From NCBI RefSeq assembly GCF_023657595.1, contig NZ_CP098323.1, positions 1,450,001 through 1,514,000 of the forward strand: DNA of 64,000 nt. The letters run 5' to 3'. The notes beneath the pieces were generated by a model. It searched no databases. It saw only the letters and a program-made list of their open reading frames with translations, and was not told the origin of the DNA. Source of the DNA: Cytobacillus firmus. Its GTDB lineage: Bacteria; Bacillota; Bacilli; Bacillales; Cytobacillaceae. This document shows positions 36,776 through 45,995 of this stretch, piece by piece; the first letter of the stretch is position 1; each line of letters begins with the position of its first letter. The position numbers were made by a program, and so were the translations under genes.

Positions 36776-38059
36776 TTGAAATTTTTATCCGGCAAAGAAA
36801 TGAATAAAATGGCAAAGAGTACATTGGCAGTAGTGATTGCAGGAGCATTCACATTCTCAGGAACAGCAGCCTTTGCAAGTGGAAATAGCGAAGAAGCAGA
36901 TTTTGAAACAGTTGAATTAAAAAATGACCAATCAGCCAAAGCGATAGCTGAAACAAATAATGATGAAGCAGAATCCATTGACGATTCTAAAGAAAAGCTT
37001 GATGAGATTGAATCAGAAACACCATCTTTATTGCCTGGAAGCTTTTTCTACTTTGCGAAGCTGGCTTTGGAAAAAGTAAAGCTTGCTCTAACTTTTGATG
37101 ATGTTAAAGAGGCAAAATTGCTTGCCGGTTATGCTGCAGAGCGTATGGCTGAAGCAGAAGCCCTTTTTGCTGAAGGAAAGGAAGAAGAAGCATTAGCAGC
37201 AATAGAAAAAGCATTAGAACAAATGGAAAATGCTGAAAACATTGTTGAAGAAGCTAATGAAGACTCTGAACAGTCTAAATCAGATGATGAGAACAGCAGT
37301 GATCTAATTAGCGAAGACGAATCAGCTGAGGATGAGGCATCTGAAGAGGATGTTCAGGCTGAGGATGATGTCGATGATGAGCTTGATTCTGATAATGACA
37401 CAGTGGACAAGGAAACGGAAGAAGAAGTAAAAGAAATCCTTGCTCAAAATATCATTACCCTAAAGGCAAATCTGGCTAAGTTTTCAGATAGGTTCGATGA
37501 AAATCATCCTGCTATTTTAGCGATGCAAAAGAACATTGCTAAGTTCTCTGAAAAATGGTCGGACCAATTGATCGGCCTGGAAAAAGGATATGCTGGAAAT
37601 GACCAGGATGGGCAGGCTGCAGAAGAGCCTGAACCAGTTAAATCTGAAGAAGCTTTTTCAGAAATGGAATCAGCAGACGATTCAGCGAAAGAAATTGATG
37701 AATCAGCTTCTGAAGAAGAAGCTGTGACACGTGCAGCTCCCGTGAAGGTGTCTAAAGAATCAAAAAATGCAGCCAAGGCTGAGAAGAAAAAGGCACATGA
37801 AGAAGCAAAAGTTTTAGAAGCCAATAAGAGAGCGGAAGCAAAGGCTGCACGTGAAGAAGCTAGAAAAGCAGCAAAAGAAGCACGCGAAGCAGCTAAAGAA
37901 GCTGAAAGAGAAGCACGCGAGGCAGCTAGAAAAGCAGCAAAAGAACAGCAGGCAAAGAAAGTTGAAGAAAAGCAGACTGAGGCAAAAAGCCATGCCAGCA
38001 AGGGAAAAGAGAGAGCTGAACAGGCAAAAGGTCAAGGGAAAGAGAATAAAGGCAACTAA
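36776..38059 (+). CDS. DUF5667-like secreted protein with acidic centre and KEAR-rich tail
   Basis: A 427-residue exported protein started at a TTG set by GAGGTG. A signal-type segment STLAVVIAGAFTFSGTAAFA is followed by a DUF5667-like module: LLPGSFFYFAKLALEKVKLALTFDDVKEAKLLAGYAAERMAEAEALFAEGKEEEALAAIEKA. Then comes a very acidic stretch (residues about 165-225) and, after a second helical region, a highly basic/alanine tail with repeated EAREAAKEA units. It lies before sigI-rsgI and shares their promoter type, so it is a likely sigma-I regulon member. It may be cell-wall associated; function unknown. Confidence 0.75.
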   Translation: MKFLSGKEMNKMAKSTLAVVIAGAFTFSGTAAFASGNSEEADFETVELKNDQSAKAIAETNNDEAESIDDSKEKLDEIESETPSLLPGSFFYFAKLALEKVKLALTFDDVKEAKLLAGYAAERMAEAEALFAEGKEEEALAAIEKALEQMENAENIVEEANEDSEQSKSDDENSSDLISEDESAEDEASEEDVQAEDDVDDELDSDNDTVDKETEEEVKEILAQNIITLKANLAKFSDRFDENHPAILAMQKNIAKFSEKWSDQLIGLEKGYAGNDQDGQAAEEPEPVKSEEAFSEMESADDSAKEIDESASEEEAVTRAAPVKVSKESKNAAKAEKKKAHEEAKVLEANKRAEAKAAREEARKAAKEAREAAKEAEREAREAARKAAKEQQAKKVEEKQTEAKSHASKGKERAEQAKGQGKENKGN

Positions 38060-38067
38060 TTTTATCT

Positions 38068-38099
38068 GGAAAGGAAAGCACTGCAAGGCTTTCTTTTCC
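38068..38099 (+). terminator. terminator before sigI
   Basis: A 12-bp stem GGAAAGGAAAGC/GCTTTCTTTTCC with one wobble pair. Confidence 0.75.
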
Positions 38100-38112
38100 T
38101 TAGCCAATAAAA

Positions 38113-38152
38113 CCACCCAAAAAAAAATAATCTGGACACCGTATGGTATAAT
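38113..38152 (+). promoter_or_regulatory. sigI promoter region, SigI-type plus extended -10
   Basis: CCACCC with nine A residues, then CCGTA at 38139-38143, matches the A-tract/CGWA pattern of sigma-I autoregulation. Overlapping it is TGGTATAAT at 38144-38152, an extended -10 usable by sigma A. Two promoter types may thus be nested. Confidence 0.55.
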
Positions 38153-38176
38153 GTGTTTTGAAAAGAGGTGGGGCTA

Positions 38177-38923
38177 TTGCTAAGCTTATTGTTTATGGCG
38201 AAGAAGCGGAAGAAATCGCTCGAAGAAACGGTAGAGTTAATACAGCAGGGAGATACAGCATTAAATAATGAGCTAATAGAGTCATATAAGCCGTTTATTG
38301 CTAAAACAGTATCATCAGTCTGCAAGAGATATATTCATGAATCTGATGATGAATTTAGCATTGGCCTCATAGCCTTTAATGAAGCTATTCAAAAGTACAG
38401 TCCTGATAAGGGTAGTTCATTGATCAGTTTTTCGGAAGTACTTATTAAAAGGCGGGTTATTGATTATATCCGTAAGCAATCCAAATTTCAGAATCTCAGC
38501 TTTAATGGAGTCTCTAAACTGGAAGATGATGATACGGCCAGCTCGGCAATAGAAGACGAATTGTCCATTGAAGACTACAGAAAAAAAACAGATGAAGAAC
38601 TGAGGAAAGAAGAAATTTTCCAGTTTACACAGATTCTTCAGGAATTCGGCCTTACCTTCAGCGATCTGATCGAACAATCCCCAAAACATGCGGATGCACG
38701 AAAAAATGCGATGACTGTAGCCAAAATTCTGGTTGAAAATGAAGAACTCAAAAGTATTCTTTTTGACAAAAAAAAGCTGCCAATAAAGCAGCTGGAGGGT
38801 TATGTATCTTTAAGCAGAAAAACAATAGAGAGAAATAGAAAATATATAATTGCCATATCACTGATATTAACTGGCGATTATGTCTTTTTAAAGGATTATA
38901 TCAAAGGGGTGTTGGAAACGTGA
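38177..38923 (+). CDS. sigI: RNA polymerase sigma factor SigI
   Basis: A 248-residue heat- and wall-stress sigma factor. The block SYKPFIAKTVSSVCKRYIHESDDEFSIGLIAFNEAIQKYSPDKGSSLISF is nearly identical to B. subtilis SigI as I recall it; a C-terminal SigI domain follows (LPIKQLEGYVSLSRKTIERNRKYIIAI). The TTG at 38177 is chosen because GAGGTG lies six bases upstream and LLSLLF then matches the known N-terminus. It overlaps rsgI by 4 bp (GTGA). Confidence 0.93.
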   Translation: MLSLLFMAKKRKKSLEETVELIQQGDTALNNELIESYKPFIAKTVSSVCKRYIHESDDEFSIGLIAFNEAIQKYSPDKGSSLISFSEVLIKRRVIDYIRKQSKFQNLSFNGVSKLEDDDTASSAIEDELSIEDYRKKTDEELRKEEIFQFTQILQEFGLTFSDLIEQSPKHADARKNAMTVAKILVENEELKSILFDKKKLPIKQLEGYVSLSRKTIERNRKYIIAISLILTGDYVFLKDYIKGVLET

Positions 38924-40071
38924 AAACAGGTATAATCATGGAAATAAACGAACGTTTTTTAACACTATTAACCCCGGAAGGAGAATTTCTGCGTGCTCGA
39001 AAACAAGATCGGGCATACGCAATAGGCCAGGAAATTGCCTTCTTCCCAATAGAACTGAAAGACGGAAAGTTGTCGCGTCCTCTATTAATTTTTAGATTGT
39101 CCAGAGGAAAAGGATTAATGGCAGCAGCATTTGCGTTGATGCTCGCAATCGTGTCTTTTCTGCCGTTTTTGCAAAACGACGAAGTGTACGCTTATATGTC
39201 AATAGACGTCAATCCGAGTATTGAATTAGGGGTCAATCAGGAATATCAGGTAGTAGAACTCATTCCTTATAATGAAGAAGGAAAACTTATTATCCAGAAC
39301 ATCAAGAACTGGAAAAAGAACAGCATTCATGAAGTGGCTGACAAAATTCTCCTTCAGATAAAGAAGCAGGGCTATTTAAAGGAAAATAACGAAATAGTCA
39401 TTGCAGCCGTTTATACAGAACAGATTAAAGAAGCGGATGAGCACATTCAGAAAGAGTTAGCAGATATAAAACAAGCTGCACAAAAAGAGCAGCTTGAAGT
39501 AACTTTACTGGAAGCAAGTGAAGAGGAAAGAGAAGCCGCTATTGAAAAAGGACTGTCAGCCGGGATATATAAAGAAAGTAAATTAAAGGCTGACGATGAC
39601 AGGAAGGAATATTCTGAACCTGTAAATCCCAATAAACAGGCAGATAAAGAAACACAATCTCCTCCAAAACCTGCAGAAAATACCCAAAGCCAATTAAAAA
39701 AGCAGGGGAATAAAGGAGTTAATAAAGAAGAACCTGCTGTTCCGGGGCAATTAAAGAAATCTGAGAACCAGCAAAAACAGCAGAATAACAGCGGGAAATA
39801 CAATGGAAATAATCATGAAAAAAGACACGATCATGATGGAAAGAAAGATCAGGGAAATAAGATAAAAGTCCAAGAACATCCGAATCATCCAAGCGAAAAA
39901 AAAAATAACAAGGGTATTGAAAATAAAAATAATCCTGAGCGAAGTTCCAAAGAACATGATAATGGGAATAACAGAGGCTGGAAAGGTCATGAGAAAAACC
40001 AGAAGAATAGTGGCAATTCCAATAAAGGCAGCGGAAACAATCAAGGGAAGCATGATGATAGAGGAAAATGA
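38920..40071 (+). CDS. rsgI: anti-sigma-I factor RsgI
   Basis: A 383-residue single-pass membrane regulator. The RsgI N-terminal cytoplasmic domain (MKTGIIMEINERFLTLLTPEGEFLRA) binds SigI; one membrane helix (GLMAAAFALMLAIVSFLPFLQ) and the periplasmic RsgI core (VYAYMSIDVNPSIELGVNQEYQVVEL) follow. The C-terminal 140 residues are low-complexity, rich in Asn, Lys, Gln and His. GTG start overlapping the sigI stop, so translation is coupled. In other bacteria the outer domain is cleaved to release SigI; here it has no recognisable carbohydrate-binding module. Confidence 0.93.
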   Translation: MKTGIIMEINERFLTLLTPEGEFLRARKQDRAYAIGQEIAFFPIELKDGKLSRPLLIFRLSRGKGLMAAAFALMLAIVSFLPFLQNDEVYAYMSIDVNPSIELGVNQEYQVVELIPYNEEGKLIIQNIKNWKKNSIHEVADKILLQIKKQGYLKENNEIVIAAVYTEQIKEADEHIQKELADIKQAAQKEQLEVTLLEASEEEREAAIEKGLSAGIYKESKLKADDDRKEYSEPVNPNKQADKETQSPPKPAENTQSQLKKQGNKGVNKEEPAVPGQLKKSENQQKQQNNSGKYNGNNHEKRHDHDGKKDQGNKIKVQEHPNHPSEKKNNKGIENKNNPERSSKEHDNGNNRGWKGHEKNQKNSGNSNKGSGNNQGKHDDRGK

Positions 40072-40080
40072 TAAAATCAA

Positions 40081-40106
40081 AGTCCGGAGCAGGCTCCGGA
40101 CTTTTT
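40081..40106. terminator. terminator between rsgI and the SASP gene
   Basis: AGTCCGGAG/CTCCGGACT with a T-run; convergent genes on both sides. Confidence 0.85.
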
Positions 40107-40123
40107 CCATTTATATGAAGTTG

Positions 40124-40324
40124 TTATTGTTTATTCTGGCCGGACATTTGGGCTTGAGCTTGCTGGACAAGCCGCTTAGTAATTTCTCCGCCTACAGATC
40201 CGTTAGCCCGGGATACTGTATCAGAGCCTAATTGAACACCAAATTCCTGGGCAATTTCATATTTAACCTGGTCCATGTATTGTTCAATGCCAGGAACTAA
40301 AAGCTTATTGCTGCTTCTTGCCAT
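40124..40324 (-). CDS. alpha/beta-type small acid-soluble spore protein
   Basis: A 66-residue DNA-binding spore protein that coats and protects spore DNA. The signature [28 protein letters not shown], including the GPR protease site EIAQEFG, is present. The ATG at 40324 follows AAGGAG. It is made in the forespore, usually by SigG. Confidence 0.93.
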   Translation of the reverse strand: MARSSNKLLVPGIEQYMDQVKYEIAQEFGVQLGSDTVSRANGSVGGEITKRLVQQAQAQMSGQNKQ

Positions 40325-40435
40325 TGTATTCAACTCCTTTTTATTGGTCTTACAGAGTTACCATCCCTCTGTATTTGTAGTATGAATTAAAAAGGAGTTT
40401 TCATAAGTGGTAATATTTCGGCATAAGCAGTATGG

Positions 40436-41761
40436 CTATTTTGCACAGGCAGCCTCTAATAGGATGTCTGCGATGTGAACTGCTTTAATCTTATGCTGCA
40501 AACCTTCCCGTTCGATCCCCAGCTTCATCTGCAGAAGACAGCCTGGATTAGAGGTCACGATCACTGCAGCATTTGCTGACTTGGCCTGAATCATTTTATG
40601 ATCAAGTATTTGCATAGACATTTCAGATTCAACAATATTATAAATACCGGCAGAACCGCAGCATCTGTCCGCATCTTTCATTTCCCTGAATTCAATTCCC
40701 CTGATTGAATTCAGAAGCGTACGAGGTGCTATGGAGGTTTTCATGACATTGCGCAAATGGCAGGAATCCTGATAGGTTACGACCTGCCCAGGAAGCTTAA
40801 GGTGAACTTTTTTATGAAATTCAAGTTCATATAGAATTTGGCTGATATCTTTGAGTTTTTCCGAAAACTTTACAGCTCTTTCATGCCATTCCCGGTCATC
40901 TTTAAGCAGGTGGCCATAGTCAATAAGGAATGCACCGCATCCTCCTGCATTTGTGATGATATAGTCTGCGTCCAGTTTTTCAAAAGCTTCTATGTTCCGC
41001 TTTGCCAGATCTTTAGCTGTCTGCTTTTCACCGCTATGACCGTGAAGAGCACCGCAGCAAGCCTGATTTTGAGGAATATGAATTTCACATCCGGCAAGCT
41101 GGAGAAGCTTTATTGTTGCATTATTGGTTTCAAGGAACATCGTGTCCATTAAACACCCGGTAAAAAAAGCGGCTTTCTTTACTGGCTTTTCTGCTGGGAA
41201 ATAGGATGGTCTATTTTTCATTTCTTTTAATTTTGGTACTTGAGGAAGTACCTTTTCCATTGCACCGAAGTTTTTTGGAAGCCAATTCAGCATCCCTGTT
41301 TTTCTGGCGGCCGATTGCAGGCCTGAACGCTGATAAAAGCCCAATAGCCCTGCAGCTGCCCTCATTCTGTTCTGATGGGGGAAAAGCCCATTAAAGACCA
41401 AATTGCGAACCGCTCTGACCGGAAGTGAGTGTTTCTTATTCTGGTTAATAATATCCCTCGCTTCTTCCAGCAAGTGTCCATATTTTACCCCAGAAGGACA
41501 TACAGGTTCGCATGCCCGGCAGCCCAGGCAAAGATCAAGAGATCTCTCAACATCTTCATCCGGTTCAATCAATCCGTCAGCAACAGCTTTCATTAATGCA
41601 ATCCGTCCCCTTGGAGAGTGCGCTTCTTTAAAGCCTGACTCGACATAAGTAGGGCATGAGGGGAGACAAAACCCACAGCGCATGCAATTCAGGAGCTCAT
41701 CTTCATCCATTCGCTTCTCAAATTCTTCCTGAATGACTGTCTGTTCTTTTAATGTTGTCAT
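40436..41761 (-). CDS. glcF: glycolate oxidase iron-sulfur subunit GlcF
   Basis: A 441-residue Fe-S electron carrier of the glycolate oxidase complex. Two 4Fe-4S motifs are near the N-terminus (CMRCGFCLPSCPTY and CLGCRACEPVCPSG). Two CCG domains follow (CCGALHG and CCGSAGIYN). The ATG overlaps the glcD stop by 4 bp. It transfers electrons from the FAD subunit GlcD to the respiratory chain. Confidence 0.93.
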   Translation of the reverse strand: MTTLKEQTVIQEEFEKRMDEDELLNCMRCGFCLPSCPTYVESGFKEAHSPRGRIALMKAVADGLIEPDEDVERSLDLCLGCRACEPVCPSGVKYGHLLEEARDIINQNKKHSLPVRAVRNLVFNGLFPHQNRMRAAAGLLGFYQRSGLQSAARKTGMLNWLPKNFGAMEKVLPQVPKLKEMKNRPSYFPAEKPVKKAAFFTGCLMDTMFLETNNATIKLLQLAGCEIHIPQNQACCGALHGHSGEKQTAKDLAKRNIEAFEKLDADYIITNAGGCGAFLIDYGHLLKDDREWHERAVKFSEKLKDISQILYELEFHKKVHLKLPGQVVTYQDSCHLRNVMKTSIAPRTLLNSIRGIEFREMKDADRCCGSAGIYNIVESEMSMQILDHKMIQAKSANAAVIVTSNPGCLLQMKLGIEREGLQHKIKAVHIADILLEAACAK

Positions 41762-43170
41762 TGTGTAACCACCACACGTTTTCTATTGTCCTTGGCAAAA
41801 ATTTTGCCGGGATTAAGAATATTATTGGGGTCTAAGCCAGTCTTTACAGCCTTCATGGCATCGATCCCTGCCTGGCCCAGTTTCAGTTCCAGATAAGGAG
41901 CTTTCATGACTCCTACTCCATGTTCTCCTGTTATAGTTCCTCCTAATTCTATCGCCTTGATAAAAATCTCTTCAAAGGCTTTTTCAACCCGTTCCATTTC
42001 GTTTTTATCCCGGGCATCTGCAGGGCATGTCGGATGAAGGTTTCCATCACCGGCATGGCCAAAGGTACAGATGGAGAGCCCGTATTTTTGGGAAATTTCA
42101 TTTATGGCTTTTACCATATTGGCAATTTCAGATCTTGGCACTGTAGCATCTTCAAGAATGGTTGTCGGCTTTAAGCGTGCAAGAGCCGATAAGGCGGCAC
42201 GTCTTGCTGTCCTTAAGGCTTCGGCTTCTTGTTCAGATTTTGCAAGCTGTACCGATACTGCTCCTTGCTTTTGACAGATTTCAGCCATTTTTTGCATATC
42301 CTTTTCCACAACGTCAACCGGCCCATCCTGTTCGATAAGAAGTACAGCTTTAACATCAGTCGGCAAACCGATTTGTGCGAAATCTTCTACTGCTTTTAGT
42401 GTTGGCTGATCTAAAAATTCAAGCGTGGCCGGAATGATTTTGTCAGCGATGATCTTTGAGACGGATTTCGCAGCTTGTTCCAGATCCTGAAAGAGAGCAA
42501 GCATTGTCTGTTTTGCTTCAGGAAGCGGGATTAACTTTAAGGTGGCTTCCGTAATAATTCCTAAAGTTCCTTCAGATCCAACCAGCAGCCTGGTAAAATC
42601 ATATCCTGCCACGTCCTTTGCAAGCTTGCCTCCCGTTCTGATAATGTCTCCGTTCGCAAGTACAGCTTCCAGCCCCATCACATAGTCCCTTGTAACACCA
42701 TATTTTAATCCGCGCAGTCCGCCCGAATTTTCATTGATGTTTCCGCCGATTGTGCTTATCTTCATTGAACTTGGATCAGGGGGATAAAATAGCCCTCTTG
42801 CTTCAACCTGATTAATCATATCAAGCGTGATAACACCTGGCTGTACTGTAGCTGTCAGGTTTTCTTCATCGATTTCAATAATTTTATTCATATGCTTAAA
42901 CAGGAGAACAATTCCGCCTTCTGTAGGACAGGTGCCTGCACATAAATTGGTGCCTGATCCTCTTGGTACGATTGGAATTCCTCTGCTGCTGCAAATTTTG
43001 AGGATTTGTGAAATTTCCTGAGCGTTTCGCGGACTGATCACCGCATCGGGCATCGATTGGAAATTGGGAGTTGCATCATAAGAATAAACGAGGCGCCCGG
43101 CTTTTGAGTCATCATAATTTTCTGCGCCAACAATGGCGACAAATTTTTCTTTTATTTGAACGTCAACCAA
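41758..43170 (-). CDS. glcD: glycolate oxidase FAD subunit GlcD
   Basis: A 470-residue FAD-linked oxidase. The FAD_binding_4 motif is visible (PRGSGTNLCAGTCPTEGGIVLLF, GGNINENSGGLRGLKYG) and the FAD-oxidase C domain ends with GGTITGEHGVGVMKAPYLELKLG. It oxidises glycolate (or D-lactate) to glyoxylate. The start is TTG at 43170, with AAAGGAG and AGGA upstream. First gene of glcD-glcF. Confidence 0.92.
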   Translation of the reverse strand: MVDVQIKEKFVAIVGAENYDDSKAGRLVYSYDATPNFQSMPDAVISPRNAQEISQILKICSSRGIPIVPRGSGTNLCAGTCPTEGGIVLLFKHMNKIIEIDEENLTATVQPGVITLDMINQVEARGLFYPPDPSSMKISTIGGNINENSGGLRGLKYGVTRDYVMGLEAVLANGDIIRTGGKLAKDVAGYDFTRLLVGSEGTLGIITEATLKLIPLPEAKQTMLALFQDLEQAAKSVSKIIADKIIPATLEFLDQPTLKAVEDFAQIGLPTDVKAVLLIEQDGPVDVVEKDMQKMAEICQKQGAVSVQLAKSEQEAEALRTARRAALSALARLKPTTILEDATVPRSEIANMVKAINEISQKYGLSICTFGHAGDGNLHPTCPADARDKNEMERVEKAFEEIFIKAIELGGTITGEHGVGVMKAPYLELKLGQAGIDAMKAVKTGLDPNNILNPGKIFAKDNRKRVVVTQ

Positions 43171-43220
43171 ATAGATCCTCTCCTTTACTAGCAGGCTGTC
43201 AATATCTATTCTTTAAGTAT

Positions 43221-43244
43221 AAAAAAAGCAGGGAGCACCCTGCT
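43221..43244 (-). terminator. terminator after the CdaR-type regulator
   Basis: AGCAGGG/CCCTGCT with a seven-base T-run in the minus orientation. Confidence 0.85.
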
Positions 43245-43275
43245 ATAGATAATTATACAAATATTAAGGTATGAT

Positions 43276-44394
43276 TTAATTATTTTTTGTGCCTTCATCC
43301 AAAAGCTTTACAGCTATGAATAATTTCATTAAATCATTCAAATTTGAAGGATACAGTCCTGAAAGCTCTGATATTTTCTTTAGCCTGTAATGAAGGGTGT
43401 TTATATGTATATGCAGGGCCTCAGCAGTATTTTTCAAAGAGTGATTTTGCCTGAATAGCTCCTTAAGAGTAACCATAAGATCCTCTTCATACATAAAAGT
43501 GCCGATGGTTCTTTCTATAAAGTCCTTCTTAGTTTCCGGAGAAAGGTCATCAAATATCATTTCAATGGTCAAATCCTGATCAAATATGATGGTGCCCCGG
43601 TCTTTTGCGATTTTTAAAGCTCGTTCTGCCTGCATAAATGATTCGGACAGACTGAAGGGAGGCAATGGTTTTCCGGTGCCGATACTTACTTTGGCAGCGA
43701 GCAGGTTTTCCAGAAAACGATGGAAACGTGTGATCTTTTCCCTTATGCTGAGATCTTTTTCTGCTGAAGAAACCCCTGCTAAAAGGACAATTCGATCATT
43801 GCCCCAGCGAATCAGAATATCATTGGGCCCTGCTTCCTTCCAGGATAAAATTCTATTCCAAAGATCACGATGAAGCAATTGGCTATTTTGCCTGAATTCT
43901 GCGATAGATGCCTGTCTATCCACTGAGAGGTTTATTTTCAGCAGATGAGCACGTTCTTTGAATGCGGGATCCCACTCCTTAGTCTGCAGCCAGTCAAACA
44001 TAAAACTCTCCATTGCGCGGGCCTGCCAATCGAGCTGCTCTGCAAAGTAACTTTCGCTGATAAACAACTCTGTCAGTTTGCGGATGATTTCTGCGAATGG
44101 GGATATTTCATCGGGATTACCGGTAATGCCAATTACACCAACAGTTTCCCCTTTGAAAAATATCGGCAGGTTAATACCCGCTTTTACACCCTGAAGGCGT
44201 GATTGATCCTTCCTGGTAATAATCAGCTTTTCTTTATGTTTTATAGTAAGCAATGCTCCTTCATGAAAATTGCCTATTCTGCCGGCGTCTGTGCTTGCAA
44301 TGATTACTCCGCAGGTATTGGCAACTATGATATCTTCCTGTAGAAACTGACGCACTTCAGCTATGATTTTTTCAGCCAGATCAGGCAGCAGCAT
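43276..44394 (-). CDS. CdaR-type sugar-diacid/glycolate regulator
   Basis: A 372-residue transcriptional activator. It has the N-terminal sugar-diacid recognition domain (LLPDLAEKIIAEVRQFLQEDIIVANTCGVIIASTDAGRIGNFHEGA), a GGDEF-like middle, and the C-terminal PucR-type helix-turn-helix LKELFRQNHSLKNTAEALHIHINTLHYRLKKI. The ATG at 44394 follows AGGGAG. It lies just upstream of glcDF and reads the same way, with its own terminator; it probably activates glcDF in response to glycolate. Confidence 0.88.
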   Translation of the reverse strand: MLLPDLAEKIIAEVRQFLQEDIIVANTCGVIIASTDAGRIGNFHEGALLTIKHKEKLIITRKDQSRLQGVKAGINLPIFFKGETVGVIGITGNPDEISPFAEIIRKLTELFISESYFAEQLDWQARAMESFMFDWLQTKEWDPAFKERAHLLKINLSVDRQASIAEFRQNSQLLHRDLWNRILSWKEAGPNDILIRWGNDRIVLLAGVSSAEKDLSIREKITRFHRFLENLLAAKVSIGTGKPLPPFSLSESFMQAERALKIAKDRGTIIFDQDLTIEMIFDDLSPETKKDFIERTIGTFMYEEDLMVTLKELFRQNHSLKNTAEALHIHINTLHYRLKKISELSGLYPSNLNDLMKLFIAVKLLDEGTKNN

Positions 44395-44531
44395 ATCAAA
44401 TCTCCCTTTGGTTTTTGATTTTATTATATATAAATAAAAAACTTCCTGCGAATTTTCTAATATCCCTTTTAAAAACCGGGTATATTCATTATGATAAGGG
44501 TTAGAAAAATTTTGAAGGGGACAGGTATGAT

Positions 44532-45896
44532 ATGTGGAAGGACGTAAGAAGCTGGCTTGATAAACTAACACCTGCCCAAGTAATATCCGGATATTATTTA
44601 TTGGCAGTATCTGTATCGGTACTTTTATTAAGAATACCGGCTGTACATAAGCCGGGAGTGGAAGTTGCATTTATTGATACGGTTTTCACTGCTGTAAGTG
44701 CAGTCAGTGTTACCGGTCTGACAGTGGTGGATATATCAGAGACATACAGTGTTTTTGGTTATTTTGTCATAATGTTCATCCTTCAGTTTGGCGGAATAGG
44801 GATCATGGCGCTGGGCACCTTTTTTTGGCTCCTGCTGGGCCGCAGGATTGGATTAAGAGGGCGCCGCCTCATTATGGTCGATCATAATCAATATGCCTTG
44901 TCAGGACTAGTAAATTTAGTCAAAGAAATCATTAAAATAATATTGGTGATTGAAACGCTGGGTGCCCTCATATTGGGTTTTCATTTTCTTAAATATTATC
45001 CGGCATGGGATGATGCATTCCTGCACGCGCTGTTCGCATCTGTCAGTGCAACAACTAACGGTGGCATGGATATAACGGGAGCCTCTCTTAAACCTTATGC
45101 CGGCGATTATTTTGTGCAGCTGATCAATATTATTCTGATTACGTTAGGAGCTATAGGTTTTCCTGTCCTTATCGAATTAAAGCAATTTTTATTTCGGAAT
45201 AAATGGGATCAGGAGCCTTCTTTTCGATTCTCCTTATTTTCAAAATTGACGACTGTTACGTATGCAGCTCTTCTTGTGTTTGGAACGGTTATTCTGCTCA
45301 TCATGGAATTTAATCAATATTTTAAAGGCATGAACTGGCATGAGAGCTTCTTTTATGCATTCTTCCAATCCGCTACCACCCGGAGCGGCGGACTTTCAAC
45401 TATGGATGTTAACGAGTTTACAATGCCTACACTCGTCATAATGAGCATTTTAATGTTCATCGGGGCGTCACCCAGTTCTGTCGGCGGGGGCATCAGGACG
45501 ACTACCTTTGCTGTAAATATCCTTTTTATCTTTCACTTTGCAAAAGGAAACAGGGATATAAAAATATTTAAAAGAGAAATTCATGAAGATGATATTCTAA
45601 AGTCTCTTGCCATCACACTGCTTGCTATTGGAATGTGTTTTTTCTCTGTAGTCATTCTAAGCATTACAGAAAAGCAGATGGAGCTTATTGAAATTATTTT
45701 CGAGGTCTGTTCAGCTTTTGGTACTACGGGCCTTTCGTTAGGAATCACACCTGATTTATCAATGATTGGAAAATGTATCATAATGGCCTTAATGTTTATT
45801 GGAAGAATTGGATTAACCTCTTTCTTATTTATTATAGGCGGAAAAGAAAAACAGCCAAATTACCATTATCCAAAAGAGCGAGTTATCATTGGCTAA
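44532..45896 (+). CDS. Ktr/Trk-type potassium uptake channel subunit
   Basis: A 454-residue membrane protein of the KtrB/KtrD family with four pore-loop repeats. Selectivity filter regions SVTGLT, TTNGGM, TRSGGL and GTTGLS hold the conserved glycines. It has about eight to ten membrane helices. It is divergent from the CdaR gene and stands alone; a KtrA/KtrC gating partner is not adjacent, as for the ktrD/ktrC arrangement in B. subtilis. Its own promoter is not clear. Confidence 0.9.
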   Translation: MWKDVRSWLDKLTPAQVISGYYLLAVSVSVLLLRIPAVHKPGVEVAFIDTVFTAVSAVSVTGLTVVDISETYSVFGYFVIMFILQFGGIGIMALGTFFWLLLGRRIGLRGRRLIMVDHNQYALSGLVNLVKEIIKIILVIETLGALILGFHFLKYYPAWDDAFLHALFASVSATTNGGMDITGASLKPYAGDYFVQLINIILITLGAIGFPVLIELKQFLFRNKWDQEPSFRFSLFSKLTTVTYAALLVFGTVILLIMEFNQYFKGMNWHESFFYAFFQSATTRSGGLSTMDVNEFTMPTLVIMSILMFIGASPSSVGGGIRTTTFAVNILFIFHFAKGNRDIKIFKREIHEDDILKSLAITLLAIGMCFFSVVILSITEKQMELIEIIFEVCSAFGTTGLSLGITPDLSMIGKCIIMALMFIGRIGLTSFLFIIGGKEKQPNYHYPKERVIIG

Positions 45897-45938
45897 AAAA
45901 GCAGCCCGGAATATTTTTTTCCGGCCTGCTTTTTTTTA
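45895..45938. terminator. terminator after the potassium channel gene
   Basis: AAAAAAGCAG with CTGCTTTTTT, inner CCGGAA/TTCCGG, and a T-run. Confidence 0.85.
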
Positions 45939-45995
45939 GAATTTCCTGCAGTTAGATAAGTACGCGATCTTTTGAGCCAAAGGCGATTCCTATTT

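Noticed and set aside
37800..38045. Direct repeat array at the end of the DUF5667-type gene
   Set aside because: The repeats are in-frame EAREAAKEA-type codons of the protein tail, not a separate DNA element.
39600..40071. Horizontal insertion in the 3' part of rsgI
   Set aside because: Low-complexity Asn/Lys/His tails of variable length are common in RsgI proteins; the reading frame is continuous.
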